This document shows, one piece after another, positions 30,462 to 42,437 of a stretch of DNA of 64,000 bases. The DNA is taken from contig CM039119.1 in NCBI GenBank assembly GCA_022036555.1, positions 27,431,694-27,495,693 of the forward strand, given 5' to 3'. Positions within the stretch are counted from its first letter, which is position 1. Each line of letters begins with the position of its first letter. Source of the stretch: Microstegium vimineum (Eukaryota; Streptophyta; Magnoliopsida; Poales; Poaceae). The notes below the pieces were generated by a model. That model had not been told where the DNA came from. It saw nothing but the letters and a program-made list of their open reading frames with translations, and searched no databases. A program made the translations under genes and the position numbers.

Positions 30462-31949
30462 TCAGTTGTAGAATTTCTTGAGTTGGCTGATATGCCAAAT
30501 GTTGCTTAATTGTATTCCGTCTTCTGTCATTAGTTCGTATGTTCCGGGTTGTATTGCTGTCTAGATGATAAAAGGGCCCTCCCATGGGCTGAGTAGTTTG
30601 TCTTCCTTCTTTCTTTTGAATTAGTCGTAGTACCAGGTCTCCTGGTTTTAGTGTTCTTGGATGCATATTCCTGTTATAATGTCTCTGTAAGCCTTGTAGG
30701 TGTCTTGCATTTTTTATTACTGAGATGTCTCTTATTTCTTCAATCGTGTCAATTTCTAGTTGTCTTGTTTCTTCGGCTTCTCCCTCGTCGTATTATTCTA
30801 TTCTTGGTGATTGCCATATTAAGTCAACAGGTAATACGGCTTCTGATCCGTATACCAGGATGAACGGTGAATATCCTATTGCTCTACTGATATGGGTTCT
30901 TAAGCCCCATACTACTTTTGGTAATTCTTCTATCCATTTTCCTCCATAGTCTTTTAGGTCTTCATATAGTCTTGGTTTTAGGCCTTGTAATAATATCCCA
31001 TTGGCTCTTTTGAGTTGTCCATTTGCTTGGGGGTGAGCCACTAATGCATAGTCTATCTCTATTCCGCAATCCCTTGCCCAATATTGGAATTCTTTAGCTG
31101 TAAATGGAGAGCCTAAGTCTGTGATTATTGTGTTTGGAATCCTATGCATGATGTCTTGTATGAATTCTATTGCCTTTTCTGCACTGTATTTGACTAAAGG
31201 TTTGTATTTAATCCATTTAGTGAACTTATCCACTGCCAAAAATATATATTCAAATCCTCCTTTTGCCTTTTTGAGAGGTTCAACTTGATCTAGCCCCCAG
31301 CATGAGAAGGGTCGGGCTGGTGGTATGCAGATTAGATTATGTGCTGGGACATGTGACTGTCTTGCAAACATCTAGCAACTCTTGCATGTCTTGACTAATT
31401 GTTCTGCATCTCTGAGTGCTATTGGTAAGTAAAATCCGCTTCTGAATGCTTTCCGATTAGTGTTCTAGATGCCGCATGATTTCTGCAGCATCCCAAGTGG
31501 ATTTCTTCTAATATCTCCTTTCCTTCTTGTATTGATACGCATTTGAGTAGTACTCCCAAGGATGCTGCCCTCTTGTATAATTTGTCCTTTATGAGTACGT
31601 AAGCTTTGCTTTTTCTTATTACTCTTGTTGCTTCTGCTCTATCTCCAGGTAGTTTGCTTTCGATTTTATAATCGATGTATACTTGTCTCCAATCACCTTC
31701 TATGTTGAAAACTTGCCTTGAGGTGTCAGGTTCTTCTATCTTGTCTATGTCCATTGAGTCTTCCTTTTGTTTGCTGATTGATTGTTTTGTGAGTTCTTCT
31801 ACAAATATTCCAGATGGTACTTTTGCTCTATCTGATCCCAATTTTGATAGGATATCTGCTGCCACATTTGAGTCTCTTAAAACGTGATGGATTTCTAATC
31901 CTTCAAAGTTCTTCTCGAGCTTTCTTATTTCTACACAATATGTGTCCAT
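30462..31949 (-). pseudogene. Tat RNase H end and integrase
   Basis: The block 31949-31419 ends with the integrase zinc region (EIHLGCCRNHAASRTLIGK). 31371-30793 holds the core with FSCWGLDQVEP and NTIITDLGSPF, but reads GQLKRANG where the catalytic glutamate belongs (normally GQVERAN), so a Lys replaces Glu. 30666 onward carries MHPRTLKPGDLVLRL, then a frame change with a stop near 30570, and the usual end WHISQLKKFYN at 30462. The altered catalytic residue and the breaks mean this copy cannot integrate DNA itself. Confidence 0.8.
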
Positions 31950-31967
31950 GTTGTTCTTTGTGCAATC

Positions 31968-33359
31968 TCATTCTTTGTTTACTTGGTTGATTACTACTGC
32001 TAAATCTCCGTAGGCGAGTACTCTTTTTATTCCCAGAGTAGTTGCTACTTTTAATCCATGTATGAGTGCTTCGTATTCTGCTTCATTGTTCGTTGCTTGC
32101 CATAATATTTGTAATGCATACTTTAACTGTCTTCCTTCTGGAGAGATTAGTAGCACGCCTGCTCCTGCCCCTCCAAGCTTTAGAGAACCATCAAAGTACA
32201 TTTTCCAATGGTCTCGTATTGGTTTGAGTTCTTTTTGTGTGATTTCTGTCCATTTTGCGATGAAGTCGGGTAGTATCTGTGACTTGATTGCTGTTCTTGG
32301 TTTGAAGTCCAGGTTAAGGGCTCCGAGTTCTACTGTCCATTTTGATATTCGATCTGTAGCATCCTTGTTTCTGAGTATGTCTTGTAATGGGAAGTTGGTC
32401 ACAACTGTTACTTTGTGCTCATGGAAATAATGCCTCAACTTCCTTGATGATATTAGTACTGCGTAGAGTAGTTTTTGTACGTGTGCGTATCTGACTTTTG
32501 ATTCCATAAGTACTTCGCTGATGTAGTATACTGGTCTTTGTACTTTGTAGGTATGCCTGGATTCTTCTCTTTCTACTATGACTGCTGTACTTACCACATT
32601 CTTTATTGCGGTGATATATAGCATCATGTTTTCCTTGTTTCTTGGTGGGGTCATTACTGGAGATGATGATAAATATTCTTTTAACTTGATGAAAGCTTGG
32701 TTGGCCTCCTCTGTCCATTCGAAATTTTCTTTCTTTTTTAGGAGTTTGAAGAAGGGTAGTCCTTTTTCTCCTAGTTTTGAGATGAATCTGTTAAGAGTTG
32801 CGATACATCCTGACAGTTTTTGAATGTCCTTGATCTTTTTTGGTGGCTTCATATCCATAATTTCTTTGATTTGTTTTGTGCTTGATTCGATCCCTCTGTT
32901 GCTGACTAAAAAACTGAGTAGTTGTCTGGATGGTACGCCAAAAACGCATTTTGTAGGGTTGAGTTTCCACTTCCAAGCTTTTAGATTTTTGAAGGTTTCT
33001 TCCAGGTCTTCCAATAGTGATTCGGGTTCCTTTGTTTTGATTACTACGTCATCAATGTAGGCTTCGGCGTTTCTTCTGATTTGATCTCCAAGGCAGGTTT
33101 GTATTGCTCTTTGATATGTTGCCCCTGCGTTCTTTAGTACAAACGACATTGACTTGTAGCAATATGCTCCGAAGGGTGTTATAAAAGATATTTTGCTTTG
33201 ATCCTCTTCTCTTAGTGATATTTGATGGTATCCTAAGTAGCAGTCAAGGAAAGATAGTAATGACGATGCAGCTGTTGAATCTATGACTTGGTCAATTCTT
33301 GGTGGCCCATATGGGTCTTTTGAGCAATGTTTGTTAAGATCCGTGTAGTCAACACACAT
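31968..33359 (-). CDS. Tat reverse transcriptase-RNase H
   Basis: A 463-residue frame without a stop. RT blocks: MCVDYTDLNKHCSKDP, SFLDCYLGYHQI, SFVLKNAGATYQR and the catalytic AYIDDVVIKTK near residues 100-110. After a connection region, RNase H begins at MYFDGSLKLGGAGAG, with NNEAEYEALIHGL and GDLAVVINQV, so its acidic residues are present. It copies element RNA into DNA inside virus-like particles. The open frame begins inside the polyprotein rather than at a true start; sequence before it (33360-33821) is broken. Its good preservation contrasts with the damaged integrase downstream. Confidence 0.85.
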   Translation of the reverse strand: MCVDYTDLNKHCSKDPYGPPRIDQVIDSTAASSLLSFLDCYLGYHQISLREEDQSKISFITPFGAYCYKSMSFVLKNAGATYQRAIQTCLGDQIRRNAEAYIDDVVIKTKEPESLLEDLEETFKNLKAWKWKLNPTKCVFGVPSRQLLSFLVSNRGIESSTKQIKEIMDMKPPKKIKDIQKLSGCIATLNRFISKLGEKGLPFFKLLKKKENFEWTEEANQAFIKLKEYLSSSPVMTPPRNKENMMLYITAIKNVVSTAVIVEREESRHTYKVQRPVYYISEVLMESKVRYAHVQKLLYAVLISSRKLRHYFHEHKVTVVTNFPLQDILRNKDATDRISKWTVELGALNLDFKPRTAIKSQILPDFIAKWTEITQKELKPIRDHWKMYFDGSLKLGGAGAGVLLISPEGRQLKYALQILWQATNNEAEYEALIHGLKVATTLGIKRVLAYGDLAVVINQVNKE

Positions 33360-33821
33360 ACGCCATTCCTTCGAGTTCTTTTTTTCTACTAAGACCAGGT
33401 TGACTAATCAGTCCGGGTTGATTATTTCTCTGATGAATCCTGCCGCCAATAGCTTTGTTATTTCCTTTTTGATTGTTGCTTTCCTGTCTGCAGCGAATCT
33501 GCGTAGCTTCTATTTTACTAGTCTTGATCCTTTGTTTGTGTCAATTTTGTGCTCAGCCAACTCCTTTGGGGCTACTGGCATGTCTGCAGGTTTCCGTGTA
33601 AATATGTCTTTGTTGTCCCTTAGAAAGTTGGTGAGTGCGAATTCCTATTTGGGGTCTAGATTTGTGCGGATTATTGCCGTCTTTTCTGCATCTCTGGTTA
33701 ATAAATCAATTGTCTTTGTGGTGGCTTCTTTTGGAGGTGTAAAGTTGTTTGGCCTCTTTGCTGGTATTTGGATTTCATCCGGATTCATTTCATCGACCTT
33801 CTTTGCAATGTCTTCCTTTTC

Positions 33822-34381
33822 TTAGTAGTCTTGTAGCTTTTCTGATATTTGTATGGCTTGTACATCACAGTCATAAGCCTTCTTTAGATCTCCCTTTAGT
33901 GATAGAACTCCTTTTGTTGTCGGCATTTTGAGTAATAGGTACGGGTAGTGGGGTACTGCCATGTATCTTGTGAGTGCTGGTCTTCCAAGAATTGCATGGT
34001 AGCATGATTCGAAGTCGGCTACTTCGAATTTAATGAACTCTGTTCGATATTTGTCAGGTGTTCCAAAAGTGACTGGTAAGGTTATCTGTCCCAATGGTAT
34101 TGAAGCTCTTCCGGTACGATCCCATAGAAGGGAATACTTGTTGGTGTGATCATTCCTTCATAGTCTAAATTCATCTTCCTTAGGGTATCCGCGAACATTA
34201 TGTTTAATCCTGCTCCTCCATCGATGAGCACTTTGGATACTACCACTCCTGCTATTGGTGGTCCCATTACTAGGGGATAATAGCCAGCATTTGTTGTGCT
34301 TGTCCATTGGCCTTCTCTTGTGAACTGAATTGGGTACTCTGACCAATCTAAATATCTTGGGGTAGCTGGTTTAGCTGCCAT
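33822..34381 (-). pseudogene. Tat protease
   Basis: Two overlapping frames (34381-34082, 34094-33822) make one protein with a frame change near 34090. The active site is KVLIDGGAGLNIMFADTL (DGG rather than DSG/DTG, typical of Tat). The end block is CYHAILGRPALTRYMAVPHY. It processes the Gag-Pol precursor. Confidence 0.8.
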
Positions 34382-36667
34382 GATGGTTGTGTGGGCTAGC
34401 TTTTCTTGTCTTTTACTTTTTGTATATGGTGCTCCAGAGAAGATTACGACTGTTTGTCGTTGGGGTTCTTGATAACTTCCTTTTGCCTTCTTTGTATCTT
34501 TTCCGGGTTCATCTGTTCTTTGTTCCGAGTTGTTTGTCCGTGCTTCTTCCTTCTTTGTAAATCTTCGTTGAAATATGTCGCATTCGACTAGCTTGTGTCC
34601 TGCATAAGGATGTATATGGCAGGGTAAGTTTTATATTCTTTCTGCTGGCTTTCTTACGTAGTTGTTTCCCTGATAGTTGTTGTTCGAATATTTGTTATTC
34701 CGGTTTGCGTCCCGGCTGTTGTTGTTATAATTGTTGTTGTACCCTCCTTTGTCATTGTTGTTGTATCTTCTTTTGTTATCTGTTGCTGCCACTATATTGT
34801 CTTGTCTTGGTCTTTTGTCTTGTGGTCTAGAATATGGCCTTCTATTTTCGTGATAGTCCCGGGTGAATCTGTGAAATCACTTTTTTGAAATCATTTTCTC
34901 AACAACTTTTTTGAAATCTTCATTGGATCTTGGATTTTCATCGAAGTAATCCTTGAATTGCCAATTTGCTAGAATTCCATCAGCGAATGTCTCTATTACT
35001 TCTCTATCGGTGATGTCATGTATTTGAGCTCTGAGTTCTCCGAACCTTCGATAATATTCCCTTAAGGTCTCTCCTTTTCTCTATTTTATGTTTTTCAATT
35101 CTACTGCCGTCATGGGATGTGTTATTATTCCTGTAAAGTTGTTGCAGAAAGCTTCTTGCAAGTCTTCCCAATATTTGATTTATCATGGCTTTAGCTTGTC
35201 AAACCATTGTAGAGGCATGGCTTCAAGTGCCATTGGAAAGTACAGAGCTTTAATGTCGTTGTCTCCTCCCACAAGTTCAATGGATTGGGAATAGACTCTT
35301 ATCCACTGTCTAGGTTCCACTTTGCCATTGTACTTGGAGTGATTTGTTGGTTTGAATTTGTGCGGTAATTTCAATGTTTGTAGTCTACCTGCAAAACATG
35401 GGAATCTGTTGTATTGTTCCGCTCTGTTCAAGTCTGGTGACCAGTCTCTTCTGTAATAATCCCTGTCTCCTCTGTATTCGAATTCTCCATAGTCTTCCGG
35501 GTAGCGCTGGTCCCAGTCTGGGCCGTTTTGCTTTACTAATCTGAGATGTCGTTCATTCCTTTTTTATGGTTGGGGTACCTCTGTTTTTCCCAATCTGTGG
35601 AATATTGACCTCTTGAGGGGTTGTTCGCCTTGTTGTTCTTGGGGTGTATTACCATCGAGTTGTTTATTGGGGTCTCCATCTTCTTTATTCTGCTCATATG
35701 TGATTCTTTCTTCTTTAGTGAGGATATTTAGCTCTTTTGTTAGTTCTTCGATTCTTTCCCTCTTTGTATTTTTCATTGATTCTCTTTCCACCTTCCTGTT
35801 ATATTCTGTCAATTCTGCTTTGTATTTGTTCCAGATTTGCTTTCTCTGAACGCTCCGATTTCTTCTTCATGCCCTGGCCTTGTTCTTCTTTGGCCTTGCA
35901 GCTTTGTGGTCATTGGTTTCATTGTTGTTGCCTTCTTCATCGTTCGAGATATCTCCTTTTGATTCATCTAATGATTTCAAGTCGGGTATCTGTGGTGGTT
36001 CTAAGTAGGGTTCTAGCTCCTCCATGTATATAGTGTGCACTCTCCGAGTTCTTTTTGCTCGCTAGTTTTTCTTTCTTGGCTTGCATGATAGTCCTTGATA
36101 AATTCCGAGTTCTTTTCCTACTTGGAACGGTAGTTCTTCATCCTAGGTTTGCGTTTTCGGAGAGTGGTTTGGCCAATGTACGATGCATCCTTCTGGAGTT
36201 GTTGACATTATCATCCCTTCTTGAGCGCCTTTCAGAGTTATGCTCCTTGTCATCATCTTCCGAAGAAATCTTCAGTGCTTAGATGCGGAGTTATGTAGTC
36301 CGTACGGACCCGAGTACTTGACTGATTCCGAGTTGTTTCTGCTTTCGATTGAGGTTTGGTTGTATACTTTGGCCTGGGTTGTGTTTAGTTTTTCCGTGTT
36401 TGATTTGGAGTCGGTATGCGGTGGCATCTCCTTTTCTGAGTCAGTCTCGTATCCGTCTTCTTCTGTTGTCCTGGTCGGTTTGAAAATTGTAAGATTTTTG
36501 GTCTTTTGGTTTAATTCTTGAAGATCCTGTTCAGTCTTTTTGTTGAATCCCTCTTCTTCTCGGAGTCGGCTTCGAAGCTTTCCATTGTCGCCGATCTCGC
36601 AGATCCATGATCCGAAGAAAAACGTTGATTTCATCGATTTCATCGTCTTGAGGTCGTGGTCCACCAA
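34382..36667 (-). pseudogene. Tat gag
   Basis: The segments in order are an acidic/basic N-terminus (36667-36272), a charged coiled-coil stretch (35812-35564, RERIEELTKELNILTKEER), the retrotransposon capsid block (35431-35183, KPTNHSKYNGKVEPRQWI, ALEAMPLQWFDKL), an Asn-rich linker (about 34840-34650) and a knuckle-like CHIHPYAGHKLVEC near 34620. Several stops separate them. It forms the particle shell. Confidence 0.75.
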
Positions 36668-36689
36668 GCTTTCGAGAGAAAATCCACCG

Positions 36690-36713
36690 AAAGCCCCTAC
36701 CTGGCGTGCTAGC
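36690..36713 (-). other. Primer-binding region of Tat element
   Basis: On the minus strand the LTR ends CATCCATA and continues GCTAGCACGCCAGGTAGGGG. The second Tat element (left of 54126) has GTTGGCGCACTAGGTAGGGG at the same place. The shared text is the expected primer-binding site; I could not assign the tRNA. Confidence 0.55.
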
Positions 36714-37186
36714 TATGGATGTTTTACCACCGATAGCCTGCCACGGGGTTACCCGAGACAGTTGTTCGTGCCTCGTCAAATAGTGAAACCTTGGTGGTTA
36801 GACACGTAGGGACACATGGTTTATACTGGTTCAGGCCCTCGACACAGTAGAGTAACAGCCCTACATCCAAATGGGTCGCTTGTTTATTGCTCTGGTTTCG
36901 TAATACAAGGTATTGTGTGTCGCTCTACGTATCGGGTGTTACGTAGTATGTTCAGATGTTTTTGGGTGATACCCTCACCAACCCTTTATAGTCAAGGATC
37001 TGGCCGAGGGTTGCTTCTAGTCCTACTCGGTTACAAACTCAGAATCCTAAGTTGTGCTTCAGTCTTGTCGTCATTACCGAGTAGGATCCAGTTTCGAGTG
37101 TTCGTCTTCCTTCGTGGGCCGAGTGAAGGAGGCCCAATGCTCCGGTAAGCCGGTCTATGGGTACCCTATAGGATATCCCATCGACA
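36714..37186 (-). mobile_element. Tat 5' LTR (473 bp)
   Basis: On the minus strand it starts TGTCGATGGGATATCC and ends ATCCATA. Its length and ends resemble the 464- and 487-bp LTRs of the second Tat element, though sequence between is diverged. The final A replaces the usual CA, as in the 54126 LTR (ATCGATA). Confidence 0.75.
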
Positions 37187-37690
37187 GAGTATGACACTTT
37201 TCTCCTCGGATCCGAAATTTGACTTTACAATATATGCAAGGTAAGTTTGCTACATCTTTTATCCCTACCTATAGCTCCACATAAGCCTTTAGAGTAGGAT
37301 GAAAAGAAGGCAAACTTTAATATGTGCCTTGTTGAGGAATCATACACCATATGAGCGACTCGAGAGTACCATTTGAGGAACATTAAGTTTTCTTTTTCAA
37401 AACATTTGCAAAACCTCTGATATGATACTTGTGAAAGAATAAGAAAACTAGTGCTCAAGTCAAGTTGTTCTATCTCTCAACCACCAAAGACAAAGGATAA
37501 AGCCATAAGCCCCAAGAAGTACTAAGGTAATATGGGTGAGTTTGTATTGATAATTTTTCCATTCAAAAGAGAAGTACATTATTGTAGATTTAGTACTCTT
37601 GAAATATGAAGCATAGTAGCAACTCCTGATCCACCGAGGCTAAGTTTGATTGTTTGCTCGGGACGAACCAAGGTTAAGCTTGGGGGATCT
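37187..37690 (+). mobile_element. Athila 3' untranslated end (type B)
   Basis: It shares GACTTTACAATATATGCAAG with 41768 (GACTTTACAATATATACAAAG) and, near its end, AAGGTTAAGCTTGGGGGATC with 54859. This is the Athila 3' end with the polypurine-like stretch AGCTTGGGGGA just before the LTR. The Tat element inserted at its left side. Confidence 0.7.
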
Positions 37691-39392
37691 TGTTGACACC
37701 AAGAATGACATACTTTTATATATTCAAAATAGTGTCAACAACCTCAGGATCAAGGATAGACAATCATATCATGAGCATATTTTATAAATTAACAAGTTTC
37801 ACATGTCCATGAAGTATTTGATGCAGAATTAGAAGAAATGGAGCAAGGTGGGCTAGTGGGACCCACATAGTGGGTCGGCCGACACACCATAGGGCCCACC
37901 AGCTTCCCACTCTGGCCATGATCCAGGAGAAGCACTCCCAAGTGATCCTCCACCCTTGGATCAACTTATGCTTCCTCCCAACGGCTCATATTCACTTCAC
38001 ATAGATTCATGGGCCCACATCAAGGAAACCAACGTGACAAACATCTTAGAAGAATCAAAACACATCACATGACAAGTGGGACCATCATCTAGAAGACCGA
38101 GGTGGGCCCCAAACCCCTATAGGGGGTCGGCCGATACCCTACTAGGGGGTACCACCCCCCACTTGGTCCCTGACTAGTGGGGCACCTCTAGAAGCTCGGG
38201 GGTAGGGCCCACCTGCCATAGGGGGGTCGGCCGATACCCCCCTATGTCCCTTGCTGCGCCTGGTGACTCCCCAAACATTAAACACATGTTGAAGATCAAG
38301 ACCATCCATTCTAAGGCGGTTTAGAGGCGGTGGATCCAAGGGTCCAAGATTGAAGCCTCCTGGATCGATGACGTGGCAGTGGAGTAGCCCCTACTCCACC
38401 TCCCACTATAAATAGAGGCTCATACCCCCTCTTCACTCATGGTGGACAAGCCTACAAGCTCAATCACTTAGAATTCTCTTAGTAGTTAGTCTAGTGTGGG
38501 AGTTAGAGTTGAGTCGAGCTGTGCTTAGGATTTCCGGAGTCGTCTTCTAGAGAGTCTGGTATAGCTCTTGTATCTTTCCTTCTTTGTAAGACTTTACTTT
38601 ATTCAATACATTACTTTTCCTCTGCTTTACTTAGTATTTACTTTGAGCATTACTATACTAGTTATAGTATTGTTGTGTGATTTTGCTTATTACTAGCCTT
38701 TACATTAATAGTCTGTGATCCTTGTGGCCTTTCTCGTATGCGATCATTGCCTGTCATAGGGTGCTTTGGTTATAGATCATAATTAAAGTAGTCAGTTGTG
38801 TGTAAGCAAGGTGCTTATACATCATCTTACCCTTGGTTACCGCTTGCTGCACGGATTGTTTGTGGTAGCTAGCAAGACAGTGACAGCCTTGTCTAGTCTT
38901 TGTATTCCACCACATGTTCTTAGGCAAGTTCTTAAAAGGTAAGGCCCACATAAAAAGAGAGCGCGGTCCGGCAGGATTTTTGCCCTCCTACTGACCTATC
39001 CTCTGGCCTAGCATACTTGTATTGAGGAGGCATACTATTGTGTTTAGACTAATTAATTGGCTAAGTACACTAAAGTAGAAGTGAGTTACATAGGAGTCCC
39101 TATCTCTTTCATTGTCCTCCCACCTTGCTATACTTATTAGTTATCCTAAGCTATCATTTACCTTGGCTTGTTCATTCATCACCCTTCCTAGCACATATAT
39201 CGTTTACCCCCCTATACTAGTTAATACTAAGTTGAGGTACTCTCTAGGATCTCTCTCTAATTATCATTTCTAGCTCAGCTTTCCCTTGGGAAAATATAAA
39301 TTAAGATACCTTGGAATACTCCTAGGTGAAGTGCTACAACGGTATAATCTGTGCGCTTGCGGATTATCCAATAGTCATAAGAAATACCAACA
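37691..39392 (+). mobile_element. Athila LTR (1702 bp, type B)
   Basis: It runs from TGTTGACACC to AATACCAACA. It is preceded by the 3' polypurine region, so it is formally a 3' LTR. The right flank (ACACAACTAGCACCATCATC) resembles a decayed tRNA-Asp primer-binding site. Palindrome relatives occur at 37873, 38125 and 38225, and the promoter module at 38369-38414. Confidence 0.8.
38369..38414 (+). promoter_or_regulatory. Athila LTR promoter module, copy B
   Basis: TGACGTGGCA (38369-38378), hairpin TGGAGTAGCCCCTACTCCA (38380-38398) and TATAAATA (38407-38414). Start-to-start spacings are 11 and 27 bases, identical to the module at 10062. Confidence 0.75.
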
Positions 39393-41950
39393 AACACAAC
39401 TAGCACCATCATCTTCGTATCAAGAGAGGACCACTTCCAATTTCCTGAAAAGAAGACATATTGCTACTTCAATAGCCACACCACTTATGAGAAGATAAGG
39501 AAGCATCGCTCTCAATGCCAAATGAAACAAGCCACCAAGGATGGATGGGCAGAATATCGAGGAGAAAGTCAAGATATGATGAACAATCCAATAATGAAGA
39601 TAAAAGATCTCATGAGGAAGAAAGCTATACCACCAATAGAGGATGTATCACTTGCTACACAGAGCAAAGAAGAATCAGAACCTCAATACAGTGAATCACA
39701 GGAAGTGAAACCTTAGACTAAAAAGAGTGGAAGAAGAAATAGACTTCATCAGAACATCAACACAAAGTGAGCAAACATCCAAGTCCTCATTAGGATTGGA
39801 CAACGCTCCTGAAGATATTTGAACTAGAAGATGATGTCCGGTTCGACGGACCTAAATCTCCAAACCTTGGACGAAAGGTAAACTTGGTAAGTTATCTGCA
39901 TATTTAATTCTGCATACTTACATTCCACCACCACAATTAATTCTAGCACTATTAACCAACATAAAATCAAATTTGCATATTTAATTTCCACACTGCATTA
40001 GTTTAGCTTACACACTCGAAAAATTTTGGTGCTATTTTGCTCTACTATCATCCATTGCATAATTACCTTCATAAACTTAAATAAATCCTTAGCGCAAATC
40101 TATTAAAATAATTAATTGCATAATCATCATTGCATTTCTGCATTGCCTTAGTTGCATTCTAGCATAGGTATTCCTAGTATTGTTCTCATTCCACATTGCA
40201 TAGGCATCTTAATCATGGCATATCTACATTTCTGCATTGCAAAAATAAAAAAAAATATAAAGCCCCTTGTGAGAGAACTTATGGTAATATCATAAGGGAA
40301 TTTACTGTGGTGGCATAAAAATAATTTTATTTCTCTTGCATTATAAAATAGAAAATCCTGAAAAGAGATAAGATATGTAATTCCTGCTAGAATCTATTAA
40401 AGTTTAGATTAGCTCATAAGAATATTCAATTACTCTTTTGGCTGACCGCTAACCTCTTATCATAATGGAGCCTCGAGTTTTGTTTGTTCGTGTTGGAGTA
40501 TAACCATGCAGGATTAAAAGCACCATAAAGGAGTGAGTCCAATCAGGAGGCTACTACTAAGAAGCTGACTCCAAGGATCATTCAAAGCAACCATAGCAAG
40601 TATCTAGCTTGGGGGAGGGCATCCCCCAGTTATCAGGTAAGTATACCTATGCGATCATTAAGCCTATCTTATAGTCATAAAAATATTGAAAATATGTGAA
40701 CACATGAAGGTTCACCATAGTATCATAAGAAAATTTAAAAATTGCTAAAAGCATGTGGGCACATGAAGGCCATCTTTGTTGAGTCTTAAGAGTCCTAAAT
40801 AGATATATATATATATATAGTTAGGGTGTGTGTTTAATTTGTCTAGAGTCAATAATAGCCATGAACCATAAGTTTTTCTTGGAGATGATGAATAGTTGCT
40901 CTACTGTAATCCCTTAGAAGTACCTAGTTTTCAAACTTAAATTCTCCTGAGTTTTGGTTAGAACTGCTTTGATATAAGAATTTACTCTAAACACAAAACT
41001 TGTGGAGGCATATACTTGAACTAAGTCTAAGTGGTTGGGAGATATGACATGAAAGTCTAGATGCTATTGATCTTACTCCAAGCAATACTAAGTTCTGGTG
41101 ATTTATCTTTTGAAAAAACAAAATCTTACATGCTGAGCTCTTGTATGACATAGTTTGAATTCCTACCAAAGCCATATATTTATACATCTAGATTAGGAAG
41201 ACTCATTCATGCTACTTGTCTTTGTATTGAGTGTTATCAACCTTTAGACCCTGTGAAGAGTCTCGTCATGCTTTTAAAATCAAGATCACGTACACACCAC
41301 CCAAATATGCACTACTCTACATTGGAGTAGGCACAACAACATGCCATTTCATCCACTAGAAAAGGTCTTACTCTTACACTGAGAGTAACCACCACCAAAA
41401 ATATTCATTCCATCTCCACTCATTCAATAAATGCTCCAAAATTCTTGTTATAATCTCTCAGCAGTTTTTCTTGGTGATGGAGGTATGAGCTATGCAAAAC
41501 CTATTTGAAAAAAAATAAAAAAAAGAAAGAGAGGAATTAAAAATGGACAAGTGTCTAGCGCACCTCTCAGGAAAAATAAATAAAGAATAAGATAGCTCAT
41601 ACTCTCTAGCCATGTTGTTCAAAATTTCCAAATTCCAAGAGAGAGATTCATTCCAAGGATCAAAGTAGAATTAGGTTTTCATCATTACCACCATATATCC
41701 ACCATACCCACACACATGCACATCTTGATTTGATTGTATGACTTGACTCTCTGTGGATCTATTGTTTGACTTTACAATATATACAAAGTATGCTAACCTT
41801 GTTAAGTCATTCCTATGAACTCCACTATATTTACTAGTATAGGAGGGCATGACATTATTAATGCATCAGTGAGATCCACAAATACCACGTGCATAAGAGA
41901 CTTGAGGGTGTCATACAATTAAGCTCTGATTTTTATTTTGAAAACTTTAC
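39393..41950 (+). mobile_element. Athila internal 3' part (type D)
   Basis: A coding-like stretch near 39410-39716 ends SEESEPQYSESQEVKP; I recognise no domain. The rest is AT-rich and non-coding with a (TA)n run at 40805-40822 and a CTTGGGGGAGGGCATCCCCC hairpin near 40610. It continues past the Tat insertion at 54595. No polymerase motif is seen, as in the element at 9384. Confidence 0.55.
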
Positions 41951-42437
41951 TGTCGATGAAATATGCGTCGCAGTCTACCTATGGGGTATCCTACGGTAGT
42001 AGATTGTAGGCGGAGGTGTGGCGACGACGATCAAGCGTAACACAGAGAGCGTAGACACGGCGATTTATACAAGTTCAGGCCGACAAATCGACGTAATACC
42101 CTACGTCCTGTGTTTTGGTGACTGGATTGATATGAGTATTAGGTTACACGAGGTGTAGATGAGATCTAAGAACCTGTTTTCGAGGGGGTCCCTGCTCGCC
42201 TTATATAGACGGGGAGCAGGGTTCCAGTTTCCATATCCTAACAGATTACGATCGGTCCCTTAAGGCAAGGGATCCGAGTCTATCTACTAGGATATTCCTG
42301 GGCGAGAAAGACTTCCTCGGAGTCCCTGGCGAGCACGACGGGCTGGTCGCGTGCCGCAGGGCCTCGCGAGCTGGATAGTCTTCTGGTCGGTAGGCCCATA
42401 AGGTCCCTGGGGATATGCTGAGGTAATATCCCCAACA
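41951..42437 (-). mobile_element. 3' LTR of Tat element (487 bp)
   Basis: On the plus strand TGTCGATGAAATATG to ATCCCCAACA. It is collinear with 54126-54589 but has an extra ~21 bases near 42281. It keeps the proper TG edge, unlike the 5' copy, which begins TA. Confidence 0.9.

Larger units (their letters stand above)
25891..37186 (-). mobile_element. Tat-lineage gypsy element with added gene
   Basis: Minus strand, right to left: 5' LTR (37186-36714), leader, gag, protease, RT/RNase H/integrase (33359-30462), a tandem repeat array (about 30430-29920), then an opposite-strand spliced gene (26318-29301) with its promoter near 26204. The 3' LTR is missing because of the gap. GAGTA (37187-37191) is the candidate target duplication. 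Length excluding the gap is at least 11.3 kb. Confidence 0.85.
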
